Assembly (NCBI RefSeq): GCF_030410515.1
Contig: NZ_JAUHHD010000006.1
Location: 1-64,000 of the forward strand
Source: Arthrobacter sp. YD4
Lineage (GTDB): Bacteria; Actinomycetota; Actinomycetes; Actinomycetales; Micrococcaceae
Direction of reading: 5' to 3'
Length of the DNA: 64,000 nt
A program made the position numbers and the translations under genes. Under the pieces are notes generated by a model, which was not told the origin of the DNA, searched no databases, and worked only from the letters and a program-made list of their open reading frames with translations. Below are positions 42,376 to 51,921 of the stretch, one piece after another. Within the stretch, counting starts at the first letter, position 1; each line of letters begins with the position of its first letter.

Positions 42376-43290
42376 ATGACTGTTCTGCTTGCCGGATGCG
42401 GCGACCTGGGGACTGAGGCCGGGCTGCGGTTCGCCGCCGCCGGACACCGCGTGGTGGGCTGGCGCCGCTCGCCGGAGAAGCTGCCTGCCGGGATCGAGGG
42501 TTTCGCGGCCGACCTGACCCGCGGCGTGCTGCCGCCGGTCCCGGCGGACACCACCGCCGTCGTCGTGGCCGTCGCCGCCGACTCCCCCACCGAGGAGGCC
42601 TACCGCGCCGCCTACGTCGACGGCCTGGCGCGCGTGCTCGACGCCGTCCTCGCCTCCGGGGCTCCCGTGCGGCGGGTGTTGTTCGTCTCCTCCACGGCGG
42701 TCTACGGCGACGCCGACGGCGACTGGGTGGACGAGACCACCGCACCGAACCCCGGCGGCTTCTCCGGCCGCATCATCCTCGAGGCTGAGCAGCTGCTGGC
42801 CGAGCGGCTCAAAGGTACGGGGATCGCCCCGGTGGTGCTGCGGCTCGGCGGGATCTACGGCCCCGGCCGGACCCGCCTGATCGACATGGTCCGCGGCGGC
42901 AAGGCCACACTGCCGGCCGGTTCCAAGCTCACCAACCGCATCCACCGCGACGACGCCGCCGCCGCGATCGTGCGCCTCTGCACCATGGAGGCCGAACCAG
43001 CACCGCTCTACCTGGGCGTCGACAACGAACCGGCCGAGATGGCGGACGTCCTCACCTTCCTCGCCGCGGAGCTGGGCCTGCCCGCCCCGCAGCCCGAGGA
43101 TCCCGACGGCGGCGGCCGCACCGGCAGCGACCGCCCCACCTCGGGCCGTTCCTCCGGCGAACCGTCCCGCGGCGGCAACAAGAAGGTCAGCAACGCCCTG
43201 CTGCGCGGCACCGGCCTGGAGTTCACCTACCCTAGCTACCGTGAGGGCTACCGCGCCGTGCTGGCCGGCGTCGGCGTCCGCCACCCCTAA
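42376..43290 (+). CDS. NAD-dependent epimerase/dehydratase-like protein (YeeZ type)
   Basis: The 304-residue product is an atypical extended SDR: it has the N-terminal nucleotide loop LAGCGDLGTEAGLRFAAAGH, RVLFVSSTAVYGDADGDW, and RLGGIYGPGRTRLIDMVRGG. YeeZ-like members bind NAD(P) but often lack a catalytic Tyr-Lys pair, and I see no YxxxK here. The C-terminal part carries a Gly/Ser/Arg-rich insert (~240-270). The substrate is unknown. Confidence 0.85.
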   Translation: MTVLLAGCGDLGTEAGLRFAAAGHRVVGWRRSPEKLPAGIEGFAADLTRGVLPPVPADTTAVVVAVAADSPTEEAYRAAYVDGLARVLDAVLASGAPVRRVLFVSSTAVYGDADGDWVDETTAPNPGGFSGRIILEAEQLLAERLKGTGIAPVVLRLGGIYGPGRTRLIDMVRGGKATLPAGSKLTNRIHRDDAAAAIVRLCTMEAEPAPLYLGVDNEPAEMADVLTFLAAELGLPAPQPEDPDGGGRTGSDRPTSGRSSGEPSRGGNKKVSNALLRGTGLEFTYPSYREGYRAVLAGVGVRHP

Positions 43291-43337
43291 CTCGGACAGC
43301 AGCAGAACCACACCACCCACCAGCCCCAAGGAGCAGC

Positions 43338-43727
43338 ATGGACTTCAGGAGCATCATCGAGGCCGTCGGCGGCTTCATGGACTTCGCCGGGGTGGCGGTG
43401 ATGGTGGTGGGCGCCCTGGTGTCGCTGCCGATGGCGCTGCGGGGCGTCCAGCCACGTGGCCTGCCCGCGGATTCGGAGCCGCTCTCGAAGTACCGTTCCT
43501 ACCGGCAGCTGCTGGGCCGCTCGATCCTGCTGGGCCTGGAACTGTTGGTCGCGGCGGACATCATCCGCACCGTGGCCATCACACCCACCTTTGAGAGCGT
43601 CGCCGTCCTCGCCATCATCGTGCTGATCCGGACGTTCCTGAGCTTCTCGCTGGAACTGGAAATCACCGGCCGCTGGCCCTGGCAGAAGCCGTCCGCCGGC
43701 AGCCGGGCCGAGACCGGCGCGGCCTGA
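43338..43727 (+). CDS. DUF1622 family membrane protein
   Basis: This 129-residue protein has three membrane helices and the DUF1622 pattern: YRSYRQLLGRSILLGLELLVAADIIRTVA, followed by SVAVLAIIVLIRTFLSFSLELEITGRWPW. Function unknown. An AGGAGC ribosome site precedes ATG 43338. It is followed by a gene with its own leaderless-type promoter. Confidence 0.88.
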   Translation: MDFRSIIEAVGGFMDFAGVAVMVVGALVSLPMALRGVQPRGLPADSEPLSKYRSYRQLLGRSILLGLELLVAADIIRTVAITPTFESVAVLAIIVLIRTFLSFSLELEITGRWPWQKPSAGSRAETGAA

Positions 43728-43774
43728 CCGTTCCTCCCTGAGCAAAACCCCTTCTCCGGCCAGCCGCACCCGGT

Positions 43775-43780
43775 TAGGCT
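43775..43780 (+). promoter_or_regulatory. Leaderless -10 box (TAGGCT)
   Basis: TAGGCT is followed by 6 nt and the ATG of the PEP-mutase-like gene at 43787. There is no ribosome site, which fits leaderless initiation. Confidence 0.55.
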
Positions 43781-43786
43781 CGCGAA

Positions 43787-44566
43787 ATGACGGAAACCAC
43801 AGCCTCCAAAGCCACCGAACTCGTCCGCCTGCACCAGGCCCCTGAGATCCTCCAGGTCGTCAACGTCTGGGACGCCATCAGCGCCAAGGTCATCGGCGAC
43901 GTGCCCGGCACCCGGGCCCTCGCCACCGCCAGCCACTCCATCGCCGCCTCGCTGGGCTACGAGGACGGCGAGAACATCCCGCTCGATGAGATGATCGCCG
44001 CGATCGGGCGGATCACGGCGGCCACTGAGCTGCCGGTCAGCGCCGACCTCGAATCCGGCTACGGCACCCCCGGCGAGGCCGTGCGGAAGGCGATCGGCGT
44101 CGGCGTCGTCGGCGCGAACGTCGAGGACCAGATGCGTCCCCTCGCGGACGCGGTCGCCCAGATGCGCTCGGTCAGCGAGGCCGCCGCGGACGAGGGCATC
44201 GACTTCGTCCTCAACGCCCGCACGGACGCGTTCCTCAAGGGCAAGGACCGGGACCGGCGCGAGGTCCTGACCGACGCGATCGAACGCGGCCGCGCCTTCC
44301 TGGACGTCGGCGCCACCACCGTGTTCGTGCCGGGGCTGCTGGACGAGGAGACCGTCGCGGCGCTGGTGGACGGGATCGGCTGGAATAAGGTCTCCGTCAT
44401 CAACGTCCCCGGCTCCCTGGCCCCGGCCCGGCTGCAGGAACTCGGCGTCGCCCGGATCTCCTACGGCCCGTGGACCCAGCGGGTGGCGCTGACCGCCCTG
44501 GCCGACACCGCCGCCCAGCTCCTCGCCGGCGGCGCCCTGCCCGACGGCACCCGGCCGCTGAACTGA
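43787..44566 (+). CDS. Isocitrate lyase/PEP mutase superfamily protein
   Basis: This 259-residue TIM barrel has the superfamily pieces NVWDAISAKV, VSADLESGYG (metal-binding Asp), NVEDQMRPL and FVLNARTDAFL. The usual KKCGH catalytic loop of isocitrate lyase is not present, so a carboxyvinyl-phosphonate or oxaloacetate-type lyase/hydrolase activity is more likely. The next gene begins on the last base of its stop codon (TGATG), so the two are co-translated. Confidence 0.87.
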   Translation: MTETTASKATELVRLHQAPEILQVVNVWDAISAKVIGDVPGTRALATASHSIAASLGYEDGENIPLDEMIAAIGRITAATELPVSADLESGYGTPGEAVRKAIGVGVVGANVEDQMRPLADAVAQMRSVSEAAADEGIDFVLNARTDAFLKGKDRDRREVLTDAIERGRAFLDVGATTVFVPGLLDEETVAALVDGIGWNKVSVINVPGSLAPARLQELGVARISYGPWTQRVALTALADTAAQLLAGGALPDGTRPLN

Positions 44567-45315
44567 TGGATCCCTGGCCCGCGGCGCCGGAGCTGCCCCG
44601 CCCGGTCATCATGGACCAGCGCTGGAGCGACGCCGTGTTCCTGCACTGGCGCATCCCCCGGGCCACCGCCGCGCGTTTCATGCCCGCGGGGGTGGAGCCG
44701 GACGAGTTCGACGGGTCCGCCTGGGTGGGCCTGATCGGCTTCCGGATGCAGGGCGCTGGCATCGGCACCGGCCAGGCCATCCCGTATTTCGGCAGCTTCA
44801 CCGAGATCAACGTCCGGCTCTATTCGCGGGAACCGGACGGCACCCGGGGCGTGGTGTTCCTGTCCCTGGACGCTTCCCGGCTGGCGGTGGTCGTCGCGGC
44901 GCGGGCCGCGGGCATCCCCTACGTCTGGTCCCGGGACGGCTACCGCCCGCCGACCCCGGAGGACCCGGCCACCGGGTACACGGTGCGGCGGTTCCGGGGC
45001 GGCGCGGCCAGCGACTTCGCCGTGTTTCCGGACTACGACGCCGACGCCGAAGACCCGCTGTCCGTGCACCTGACGGCGCGGTTCGGGCTGCACTCCCGGT
45101 TCCGCGGCCGGACCCTCTACATCCCCAACACGCACACCCCCTGGCCGCTGTACCCGGCGCGGATCGCGCGGCTGGAGGACGGGCTGGTGGCCGCGGCCGG
45201 GATCGCGGTGGACGGGCCGCCGGAGTCGGTGCTGTACTCCCCCGGGGTCCGGACCCAGTTCGGCCGGCCCCGGGCACTGACGGGTTCCGGCCGGGCGGGC
45301 TCCGGCCGCGGCTGA
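44566..45315 (+). CDS. YqjF/DUF2071 family protein
   Basis: The 249-residue product has DUF2071 features: DAVFLHWRIPRATAARFMPAG, GLIGFRMQGAGIG, FTEINVRLYSREPDGTRGVVFLSLDASR and YIPNTHTPWPLYPARIARL. The family is widespread with an acetoacetate-decarboxylase-like fold and no established reaction. It overlaps the stop of the upstream PEP-mutase-like gene by 1 nt, indicating an operon of two. Confidence 0.87.
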   Translation: MDPWPAAPELPRPVIMDQRWSDAVFLHWRIPRATAARFMPAGVEPDEFDGSAWVGLIGFRMQGAGIGTGQAIPYFGSFTEINVRLYSREPDGTRGVVFLSLDASRLAVVVAARAAGIPYVWSRDGYRPPTPEDPATGYTVRRFRGGAASDFAVFPDYDADAEDPLSVHLTARFGLHSRFRGRTLYIPNTHTPWPLYPARIARLEDGLVAAAGIAVDGPPESVLYSPGVRTQFGRPRALTGSGRAGSGRG

Positions 45316-45437
45316 GGCGCTCCCCCCGATCCGTCCTGACGGGCTTCAAGGGTCTTTCTTCCCTGTCCGTCGCGCCCGGGGAGGCGTGTAGTGGATGGGG
45401 TCCGGTCTCCACCCCCGGGAGCCAAGGCAGGCACATC

Positions 45438-45890
45438 ATGGAGCACATCTCCCCACCGCGTAGACGCCGCATGGTCGCCCTGATGGGAGCAGCCGTCCTG
45501 TGCGGATCATTGTTCGCGGCCGCGGATCCCGCCCGGGCCGACGACGGCGCTCCGGTCAGCATCGAGGCGGCGGCCCTCCGCAGCCACGGCGCGGACGTGA
45601 GGGTCAGGCTCAGCTACCGGTGCGATGAGGGCCGGAGCGCCGGCGTCGGATTCGTCCTCAGCCAGGCAACACCGTCCGGGCCCGACGTCGTCGGTGGCGC
45701 CGGTACGGGCCAGCGCCCCTGCACGGGCGAAACCGAAACCGTCACGCTCACGTTGCCGGCCACAGGCGGCCGCTTCGCTTCCGGAGAGGCCTCAGCGGCA
45801 GGTTCGCTCTTCACCAACGCGCCCGGAACACCGGACACTATCGAGCAGTTCACGACGACGGTCTGCCTGGAGCACGGCGGACCACGGTAG
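45438..45890 (+). CDS. Secreted hypothetical protein
   Basis: The 150-residue product has a basic N-terminus (PPRRRR), hydrophobic core and AxA-type cleavage (ARA near residue 35), so export is likely. The mature ~115 residues are beta-rich with Cys pairs (RLSYRCDEG, GQRPCTGETETVTLTL, TTVCLEHGG) suited to an extracellular immunoglobulin-like fold. No family is recognised. It is flanked by the YqjF-type gene and the convergent gamma-glutamyltransferase. Confidence 0.75.
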   Translation: MEHISPPRRRRMVALMGAAVLCGSLFAAADPARADDGAPVSIEAAALRSHGADVRVRLSYRCDEGRSAGVGFVLSQATPSGPDVVGGAGTGQRPCTGETETVTLTLPATGGRFASGEASAAGSLFTNAPGTPDTIEQFTTTVCLEHGGPR

Positions 45891-45928
45891 CCAAGCCGGT
45901 CTTTGACCGTCCCGCCGCCGCGTCCGGG

Positions 45929-47755
45929 TTATCGTCCCGCGGCGTACCCTTGCGCGCCCCGCGGGTTCGCGGCCGCCTGCAGCACGCCGGTTTCCGGGTC
46001 GCGCGCGACGGCTGAGATCCGGCCCAGGCTCCAGCCCGGCGCCGTCGTCACCACGTGGCCGCGGCGCTTCAGCCCGGCGATGACCTCGTCGCCCAGCCGT
46101 TCCTCGACCACCGCGCCGCCGGGTTCCCAGGTGCGGGGCCAGAAGGAGCCCGGCATCGACGTCGTGTGCAAGGTGGGCGCGTCAACGGCCTGTTGCGGCG
46201 TGTACCCGCCCACGATGGTGCGCAGCAGGTAGGGCAGCTGCCACTGGTCCTGCTGGTCGCCGCCGGGTGAGCCGAGGGCGGTGACGGCCTGCCCGTCGCG
46301 GAGCACCAGGGTGGGCGTCAGCGTGGTGCGGGGCCGCTTCCCCGGCGTCAGGGTGGAGGGTGTGTCCTCCTCGAGCCAGGTCATCTGCAGCCGGGTGCCC
46401 AGGCAGAATCCCAGCTCCGGGATGGCCGGGGAGGACTGCAGCCAGCCGCCGGAGGGGGTGGCGGAGATCATGTTGCCCCAGCGGTCGACGACGTCCACGT
46501 GGCAGGTGTCGCCGCGGGTTTCCCCGGTGCGGGCGACGGTCGGTTCCCCGGCGCCCAGCCCCGCGGGGCCCGGCCCGGCGCCGTCGTGGACCAACGCGGG
46601 CGGTGTGTACTCGGTCCGCAGCGGCGGCAGGTAGGGTTCCCGGCCCGGTACCGTGCCGGGGCGGAACTCGTGGGAGGCCCGCTCGGTGATTAGAGCCCGC
46701 CGTTCGGCGCAGTATTCCGGTGAGAGCAGGTAGTCCAGCGGCACGTCGGTGTCGCCGTAGTAGGCCTCGCGGTCCGCCAACGCCAGTTTCTGCGCCTCCA
46801 GGATGGTGTGGGCCCCGAGCTCGGTGGACGGGTCCAGGTACCGGTCCTCAAACCCGTCCAGGATCGCGAGTGTCTGCAGCAACGCAGGGCCCTGTCCCCA
46901 GGGTCCGGTCTTGGCGATGGTGTGGCCACGGAACTCGACGGTGGCGGCGGGCTCGTACCCGGCGCGGAATCCGCCCAGGTCCCCGGCCGCCAGCACGCCG
47001 GCGTGGTCCGTGCCGGAGGAGTGCCGGTGCGGGAGCTGGACGGAGGCGACGATGGCGCTGGCCACGAATCCCTCGCTCCATTCGCGCCTTGCCGCGTCGA
47101 TCCGGTCCTCGCGGAAGCCTGACTTCGCAACGCCCGCCGCGACCAGGCGTTCCAGGGTGCGGGCGTACGCGGGGTTGCGGAACAGTTCCCCCTCGGCGGG
47201 GATGGTGCCGCCGGGCATCCACAGCTCGGCGGAGCTAGGCCAGTGCTCGCGGAACAGCTCGGCCACGGTCGCGATCGTGGCGCCGACCCGGCCCAGCAGC
47301 GGGTGGCCGTCGCGAGCGTAGCCGATCGCGAACTCCAGCACCGCGTCCAGTTCCCAGGTGCCGTGGTCGCGCAGCAGGAGGAGCCAGGCGTCGACGGCGG
47401 CGGGCACGGCCGCGGCGAGGGCCCCGGACCCGGGAACCAGGTCCAGGCCCTCGCTGCGGTAATGCTCCGCGGTGGCGGCGGCGGGCGCCGGGCCCTGGCC
47501 CATGAGCACCACCGGGGTGTCCGGGTCCGCAGCGGTGACGAAGACGCCGGTCATGTCCCCGCCGGGACCGTTGAGGTGGGGCTCGACGACGTGCAGGACG
47601 AAGGCTGCGGCGACGGCGCCGTCGATCGCGTTGCCGCCGCGTTCCAGCACCGCCTGCGCGGCCGCCGTCGCCAGCCAGTGCGTTGAGGCACTCATGCCGA
47701 AGGTGCCCTGCAGGGTGGGCCGGGTGGTGAACTGGTCCGGAGCGGTAAACGTCAT
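45929..47755 (-). CDS. ggt: Gamma-glutamyltransferase-family N-terminal nucleophile hydrolase
   Basis: The 608-residue product has the GGT architecture: large-subunit AAAQAVLERGGNAIDGAVAAAF and HLNGPGGDMTGVFV, then the processing site GDTCHVDVVDRWGNMISATPSGG, whose Thr becomes the nucleophile after autocleavage, and the small-subunit PRTTLTPTLVLRDGQAVTALGSPGGDQQ. No signal peptide is seen, so the enzyme is probably cytoplasmic, as in YwrD-like members. It is the last gene of an operon with an OFA-type MFS carrier and its small subunit, 2 nt after the latter. Glutathione or another gamma-glutamyl compound is the likely substrate class. Confidence 0.9.
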   Translation of the reverse strand: MTFTAPDQFTTRPTLQGTFGMSASTHWLATAAAQAVLERGGNAIDGAVAAAFVLHVVEPHLNGPGGDMTGVFVTAADPDTPVVLMGQGPAPAAATAEHYRSEGLDLVPGSGALAAAVPAAVDAWLLLLRDHGTWELDAVLEFAIGYARDGHPLLGRVGATIATVAELFREHWPSSAELWMPGGTIPAEGELFRNPAYARTLERLVAAGVAKSGFREDRIDAARREWSEGFVASAIVASVQLPHRHSSGTDHAGVLAAGDLGGFRAGYEPAATVEFRGHTIAKTGPWGQGPALLQTLAILDGFEDRYLDPSTELGAHTILEAQKLALADREAYYGDTDVPLDYLLSPEYCAERRALITERASHEFRPGTVPGREPYLPPLRTEYTPPALVHDGAGPGPAGLGAGEPTVARTGETRGDTCHVDVVDRWGNMISATPSGGWLQSSPAIPELGFCLGTRLQMTWLEEDTPSTLTPGKRPRTTLTPTLVLRDGQAVTALGSPGGDQQDQWQLPYLLRTIVGGYTPQQAVDAPTLHTTSMPGSFWPRTWEPGGAVVEERLGDEVIAGLKRRGHVVTTAPGWSLGRISAVARDPETGVLQAAANPRGAQGYAAGR

Positions 47756-47757
47756 GC

Positions 47758-47901
47758 TCAGCCGAACAGCGCCGTCACTTTGGTCAGCGTCTCGTAAACG
47801 CCGTAAGCCAGCGGCAGGCCCACCAAGGCCCACGCGATGGTCAGCCGGGCGGGGGACGCGTTAACGGGGGTGTCGGCTCCGTGCGGGTGCTGGGTGCTCA
47901 T
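47758..47901 (-). CDS. MFS transporter small subunit (47 residues)
   Basis: The product has 47 residues: a hydrophilic N-terminal 18 followed by one membrane helix (LTIAWALVGLPLAYGVYETLTK). It lies between the OFA-type MFS gene (1-nt gap) and gamma-glutamyltransferase (2-nt gap). Single-helix proteins with this ALVGLPLAYGVYETL pattern occur next to oxalate/formate-type MFS carriers and are annotated as their small subunits. It is short enough to be missed by standard gene calling. Confidence 0.8.
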   Translation of the reverse strand: MSTQHPHGADTPVNASPARLTIAWALVGLPLAYGVYETLTKVTALFG

Positions 47902-47902
47902 C

Positions 47903-49297
47903 TCAGGCCTCCATAGCGGGTTCGGTGGAGCGGTTGCTCTCGGGACGGGGTTCGTGGAAACGGGCAGCGACGGGCTTGACCATCAGGTTGGCCACGAAGC
48001 CCACCACCAGCAGGGCCACCATGGTCAGCAGCGCCGGCTGGTAGGAAGCGGCATTGAGCTTGCCCGGGGTGCCCTGGGCGTCGAGGAACGCGTTGACGAT
48101 CAGCGGCCCGGCGACGCCGGCGGCGGACCAGGCGGTCAGCAGCCGGCCGTGGATCGCGCCCACCTGGAAGGTCCCGAAGAGGTCCCGCAGGTAGGCCGGG
48201 GCGGTCGCGAAGCCGCCGCCGTAGAAGGAGATGATCAGGAACGCCAGCGCCACGTAGAGGATGGTGGTGGAGGACCCGGCCAGCGCCAGCAGCACGTACA
48301 GCACGGCGCCGACGCCCAGGTACACCATGTAGATGCGCTTGCGGCCGGTGACGTCGGAGGTGGCGGACCAGGCGAAGCGGCCGGCCATGTTGCCGATGGA
48401 CAGCAGCCCCACGAAACCGGCGGCGACGGCGGCGCTGACCAGTGAGGTGCCGCCGGGCTGGCGGAAGAAGTCCTGGATCATCGGAGCGGCCTGCTCCAGG
48501 ATGCCGATGCCAGCGGTGACGTTGCAGAACAGCGCCACCCAAACCAGCCAGAACTGCGGGGTCTTCACCGCGTTCTTGGCCGAGACATTGTCCGTGGTGA
48601 CCAGCTTCGCGGCCTTGACCTTGGACGGGTCGAAGCCGGCGGGCTTCCAGCCGTCCGCGGGGACCTTGATGGTGAACGCGCCGAAGAGCATATAGGCGAG
48701 GTAGACGACGGCGAGGGTCAGGAAGAGTTTGCCGACGGCGTCGCCGCTGGCCACCCAGCCCTGGGCGCCGGAGTTGGGGTCGTAGGCCTTCAGCAGGGCG
48801 GTGGAGACGGGGCTGGCGATCAGCGCGCCGCCGCCGAAGCCCATGATTGCCATGCCGGTGGCCAGGCCCGGCCGGTCCGGGAACCATTTGATCAGGGTGG
48901 ACACCGGCGAGATGTAGCCGATGCCCAGGCCTATACCGCCCACCACGCCGTAGCCCAGGTAGACCAGCCACAGCTGGCGGGTGAAGATGCCGAGGGAGCC
49001 GATCAGGAAGCCGCTGGCCCAGAACATGGCCGAGGTGAACATGGCCTTGCGCGGGCCGTTCTTGTCCACCCAGGTGCCCATGATGGCGGCGGAGAGGCCC
49101 AGCATCACGATGGCGATGGAGAAGATGATGCCGATCTCGGTCAGGCTGGCGCCAAAGTGTTTGACCAGGGCGGTCTTGTACACGCTGGTGGCGTAAGCCT
49201 GGCCGATGCACAGGTGCACGGCGAGCGCGGCGGGCGGAACCAGCCAGCGGTTGAACCCCGGAGGGGCGATTGTGCGGTCACGGTCCAGCCAGCCCAT
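47903..49297 (-). CDS. OFA-family (oxalate/formate antiporter-like) MFS transporter
   Basis: The 464-residue product has twelve membrane segments with the OFA pattern: QAYATSVYKTALVKHFGASLTEIGIIFSIA, MGTWVDKNGPRKAM (motif A), GYGVVGGIGLGIGYISPVSTLIKWFPDRPGLATG, and the second half with GRFAWSATSDVTGRKRIYM. Such carriers exchange small carboxylates. It is the first gene of the operon with the small subunit and gamma-glutamyltransferase, so transport of a gamma-glutamyl-derived acid is possible. Confidence 0.9.
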   Translation of the reverse strand: MGWLDRDRTIAPPGFNRWLVPPAALAVHLCIGQAYATSVYKTALVKHFGASLTEIGIIFSIAIVMLGLSAAIMGTWVDKNGPRKAMFTSAMFWASGFLIGSLGIFTRQLWLVYLGYGVVGGIGLGIGYISPVSTLIKWFPDRPGLATGMAIMGFGGGALIASPVSTALLKAYDPNSGAQGWVASGDAVGKLFLTLAVVYLAYMLFGAFTIKVPADGWKPAGFDPSKVKAAKLVTTDNVSAKNAVKTPQFWLVWVALFCNVTAGIGILEQAAPMIQDFFRQPGGTSLVSAAVAAGFVGLLSIGNMAGRFAWSATSDVTGRKRIYMVYLGVGAVLYVLLALAGSSTTILYVALAFLIISFYGGGFATAPAYLRDLFGTFQVGAIHGRLLTAWSAAGVAGPLIVNAFLDAQGTPGKLNAASYQPALLTMVALLVVGFVANLMVKPVAARFHEPRPESNRSTEPAMEA

Positions 49298-49498
49298 TGG
49301 TGCTCCCCTTGCTCAGTCGGAGACGACGCCGTCCCCGCAGATTGATCTGCGCCTCCCCGGGGCACAGAGGCGAAAGGCCTCACTTGGGCCGTTGCCTTCG
49401 GCAATCATGGTGCAGATCACACGTCGGCGTCGAGGTTCCGAAGTCACGACGGGCGGTTTCACGATGAGCGGTAGCATTTTCGCGACGAACGGTAGGCG

Positions 49499-51907
49499 CT
49501 ACTCCCCTAGTCCCGCCCGCCGAAGGGCTTCGGCCATCGCCGTGTTCCCCGGCGCCGGGGCGGCAGGCGCCTTCGGAGCCGACGCCGGCCGTGGCCCGCG
49601 CTGGCCCCGACGCTCGCCGCCGGCCCCGCCCTGCCGGTCGCCGCCGCCCTGGCGCGGTGCACCGCCGGCCTGGCCCCCGCGCTCACTCCCGCCGCCCTGG
49701 CGCGGTGCACCGCCGCCGGGTTCGTCGTCGATCCGCAACGTTAGGGAGATGCGCTTGCGCTCGGGGTCGGCCTCGAGCACCTTGACCCGGACCACCTGGC
49801 CGGATTTGACCACCTCATGCGGGTCGGCGACGAACCGGTTGGCCAGCGCGGAGACGTGGACCAGCCCGTCCTGGTGCACCCCGACGTCGACGAACGCGCC
49901 GAACGCCGCCACGTTGGTGACGGTCCCCTCCAGCACCATGCCCGGCACCAGGTCCGAGATCTTCTCCACGCCCTCGCGGAAGCTCGCCGCGGCAAACTCG
50001 GGCCGCGGGTCACGGCCGGGCTTGTCCAGTTCGGCGATGATGTCCCGCACCGTGGGCAGGCCAAAGCTGCCGTCCACGAAGTCCTGCGGGTTCAGCACCG
50101 CGACGCTGCCTGCACCGGCGGCGGCCTTGATCCGGCGCGCCAGCGGGTAGGACTCCGGGTGGACGCTGGAGGCATCCAGCGGCTCCGCTCCCCCGCTGAT
50201 CCGCAGGAACCCGGCGCACTGTTCGAAGGCCTTGGCACCCAGCCGGGGGACCTTCTTCAGCTCGCTGCGCTTGGCGAAGGGCCCATGCTCGTTCCGGTAC
50301 GCCACGATGTTCTCGCTCAGCAGCGGCCCGACGCCGGCCACCCGGCTGAGCAGCGCCGGGGAGGCGGTGTTGACGTCCACGCCGACCGCGTTCACGCAGT
50401 CTTCGACGACGGCGTCCAGGCTGCGGTCCAGCTTCGACGCCGTCACGTCGTGCTGGTACTGGCCGACGCCGATCGACTTGGGTTCGATCTTCACCAGCTC
50501 CGCGAGCGGGTCCTGCAGCCGCCGGGCGATCGAGACGGCGCCGCGCAGGGAAACGTCCATTCCGGGCAGCTCCGCTGCGGCGAGCGCCGAGGCGGAGTAG
50601 ACGGACGCACCGGCCTCGGAGACGACGAGCTTCTGCGGGGAGGTGCCTCCGGCACCGAGCTGCTTGATCAATTCGGCCGCGAGCTTGTCCGTCTCCCGTG
50701 AGGCGGTGCCGTTGCCGATCGCGACCAGCTCTACCTCGTGTTTGCGGGCCAGGGCGGTGAGGGTGCGGAGCGCCTCGTCCCATTTCCGGGCCGGTGCGTG
50801 CGGGTAGACCGTGTCAGTGGCGACGACCTTGCCGGTGCCGTCCACGACGGCGACCTTCACACCGGTCCGCAGTCCCGGGTCCAGGCCCAGGGTGGCCTTG
50901 TTCCCGGCCGGGGCGGCGAGCAGCACGTCGCGGAGGTTCGCGGCGAAGACCCGCACGGCCTCGTCCTCCGCGGCGGCGAACATCCGGCTCCGCAGGTCAC
51001 CGCTCAGCCGGGTCAGGACCCGGGAGCGCCACGCCTGCTGCGCGGTCTGCAGCAGCCAGGCGTCGGCGGGGCGGCCGCGGTCGGCGACGCCGAGGAACCT
51101 GGCCATGGCGGCCTCGTAGCGGGCGCGGGCGGCGGCCAGGGCGGCGTCGTCGTCCGGAGCCGCCTCGCTCAGGTCCAGCTCCAGCACGCCGTCCTTCTCA
51201 CCGCGCAGCAGCGCGAGGACCCGGTGGGAGGGCATGCCGGCCGGAGCCTGGGCGAACTCGAAGTAGTCCTTGAACTTCTGGCCCTCCGCCTCCTTGCCCT
51301 TCTTCACGCGGGAAACCATCCGGCCCTGGGTCCAGAGCCGCTCCCGCAGCGTCTCGGCCAGGTCGGCGTCCTGGGCGACGCGTTCGACCAGGATGGACCG
51401 GGCGCCGGCGAGTGCGGCGGCGGCGTCCCCAACGGCGTGCTCGGGGTTGAGGTAGCGGGCCGCCTCCCGCTCCGGGTCGCGGTCCGGGTGCCGGAGCAGC
51501 GTGTCCGCGAGCGGCTCCAACCCGGCCTCGCGGGCGGCCTGGGCCTTGGTGCGGCGCTTGGATTTGAACGGCAGGTAGATGTCTTCGAGCCGGGACTTGG
51601 TCTCGGCCCCGACGACGGCTGCCTCCAGCTCCGAGGTCAACGCGCCCTGGGCGGCGATCGCCTCGAGGATGGTCCGGCGGCGGTCCTCGAGTTCGCGCAG
51701 GTAGCGGAGGCGCTCCTCCAGGGTGCGCAGCTGCGTATCATCCAGGGTGCCGGTGGCTTCCTTGCGGTACCGGGCGATGAAGGGCACCGTGGAGCCGCCG
51801 TCGAGCAGGGCCACCGCCGCCGCTACCTGCCAGGCCTTGACGCCCAGCTCCTCGGCAATCAGGGTGTCGATGGCGGTGGCTGGACGGTGCTGGGAGCTGG
51901 AGTTCAC
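49499..51907 (-). CDS. tex: Tex-family RNA-binding transcription accessory protein
   Basis: The 802-residue product has an N-terminal Tex helical domain, a YqgF-like RNase H fold (LGLDPGLRTGVKVAVVD), helix-hairpin-helix repeats (SPALLSRVAGVGPLLSENIVAYRNEHGPF) and an S1 domain (GMVLEGTVTNVAAFGAFVDVGVHQDGLVHVS). It ends in a Gly/Arg/Ala/Pro-rich tail of about 90 residues (GGGAPRQGGG repeats) that is common in actinobacterial Tex. It binds nucleic acids and influences transcription. It is conserved, single-copy and cytoplasmic. Confidence 0.93.
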   Translation of the reverse strand: MNSSSQHRPATAIDTLIAEELGVKAWQVAAAVALLDGGSTVPFIARYRKEATGTLDDTQLRTLEERLRYLRELEDRRRTILEAIAAQGALTSELEAAVVGAETKSRLEDIYLPFKSKRRTKAQAAREAGLEPLADTLLRHPDRDPEREAARYLNPEHAVGDAAAALAGARSILVERVAQDADLAETLRERLWTQGRMVSRVKKGKEAEGQKFKDYFEFAQAPAGMPSHRVLALLRGEKDGVLELDLSEAAPDDDAALAAARARYEAAMARFLGVADRGRPADAWLLQTAQQAWRSRVLTRLSGDLRSRMFAAAEDEAVRVFAANLRDVLLAAPAGNKATLGLDPGLRTGVKVAVVDGTGKVVATDTVYPHAPARKWDEALRTLTALARKHEVELVAIGNGTASRETDKLAAELIKQLGAGGTSPQKLVVSEAGASVYSASALAAAELPGMDVSLRGAVSIARRLQDPLAELVKIEPKSIGVGQYQHDVTASKLDRSLDAVVEDCVNAVGVDVNTASPALLSRVAGVGPLLSENIVAYRNEHGPFAKRSELKKVPRLGAKAFEQCAGFLRISGGAEPLDASSVHPESYPLARRIKAAAGAGSVAVLNPQDFVDGSFGLPTVRDIIAELDKPGRDPRPEFAAASFREGVEKISDLVPGMVLEGTVTNVAAFGAFVDVGVHQDGLVHVSALANRFVADPHEVVKSGQVVRVKVLEADPERKRISLTLRIDDEPGGGAPRQGGGSERGGQAGGAPRQGGGDRQGGAGGERRGQRGPRPASAPKAPAAPAPGNTAMAEALRRAGLGE

Positions 51908-51921
51908 CCAGCCATTTTGCC

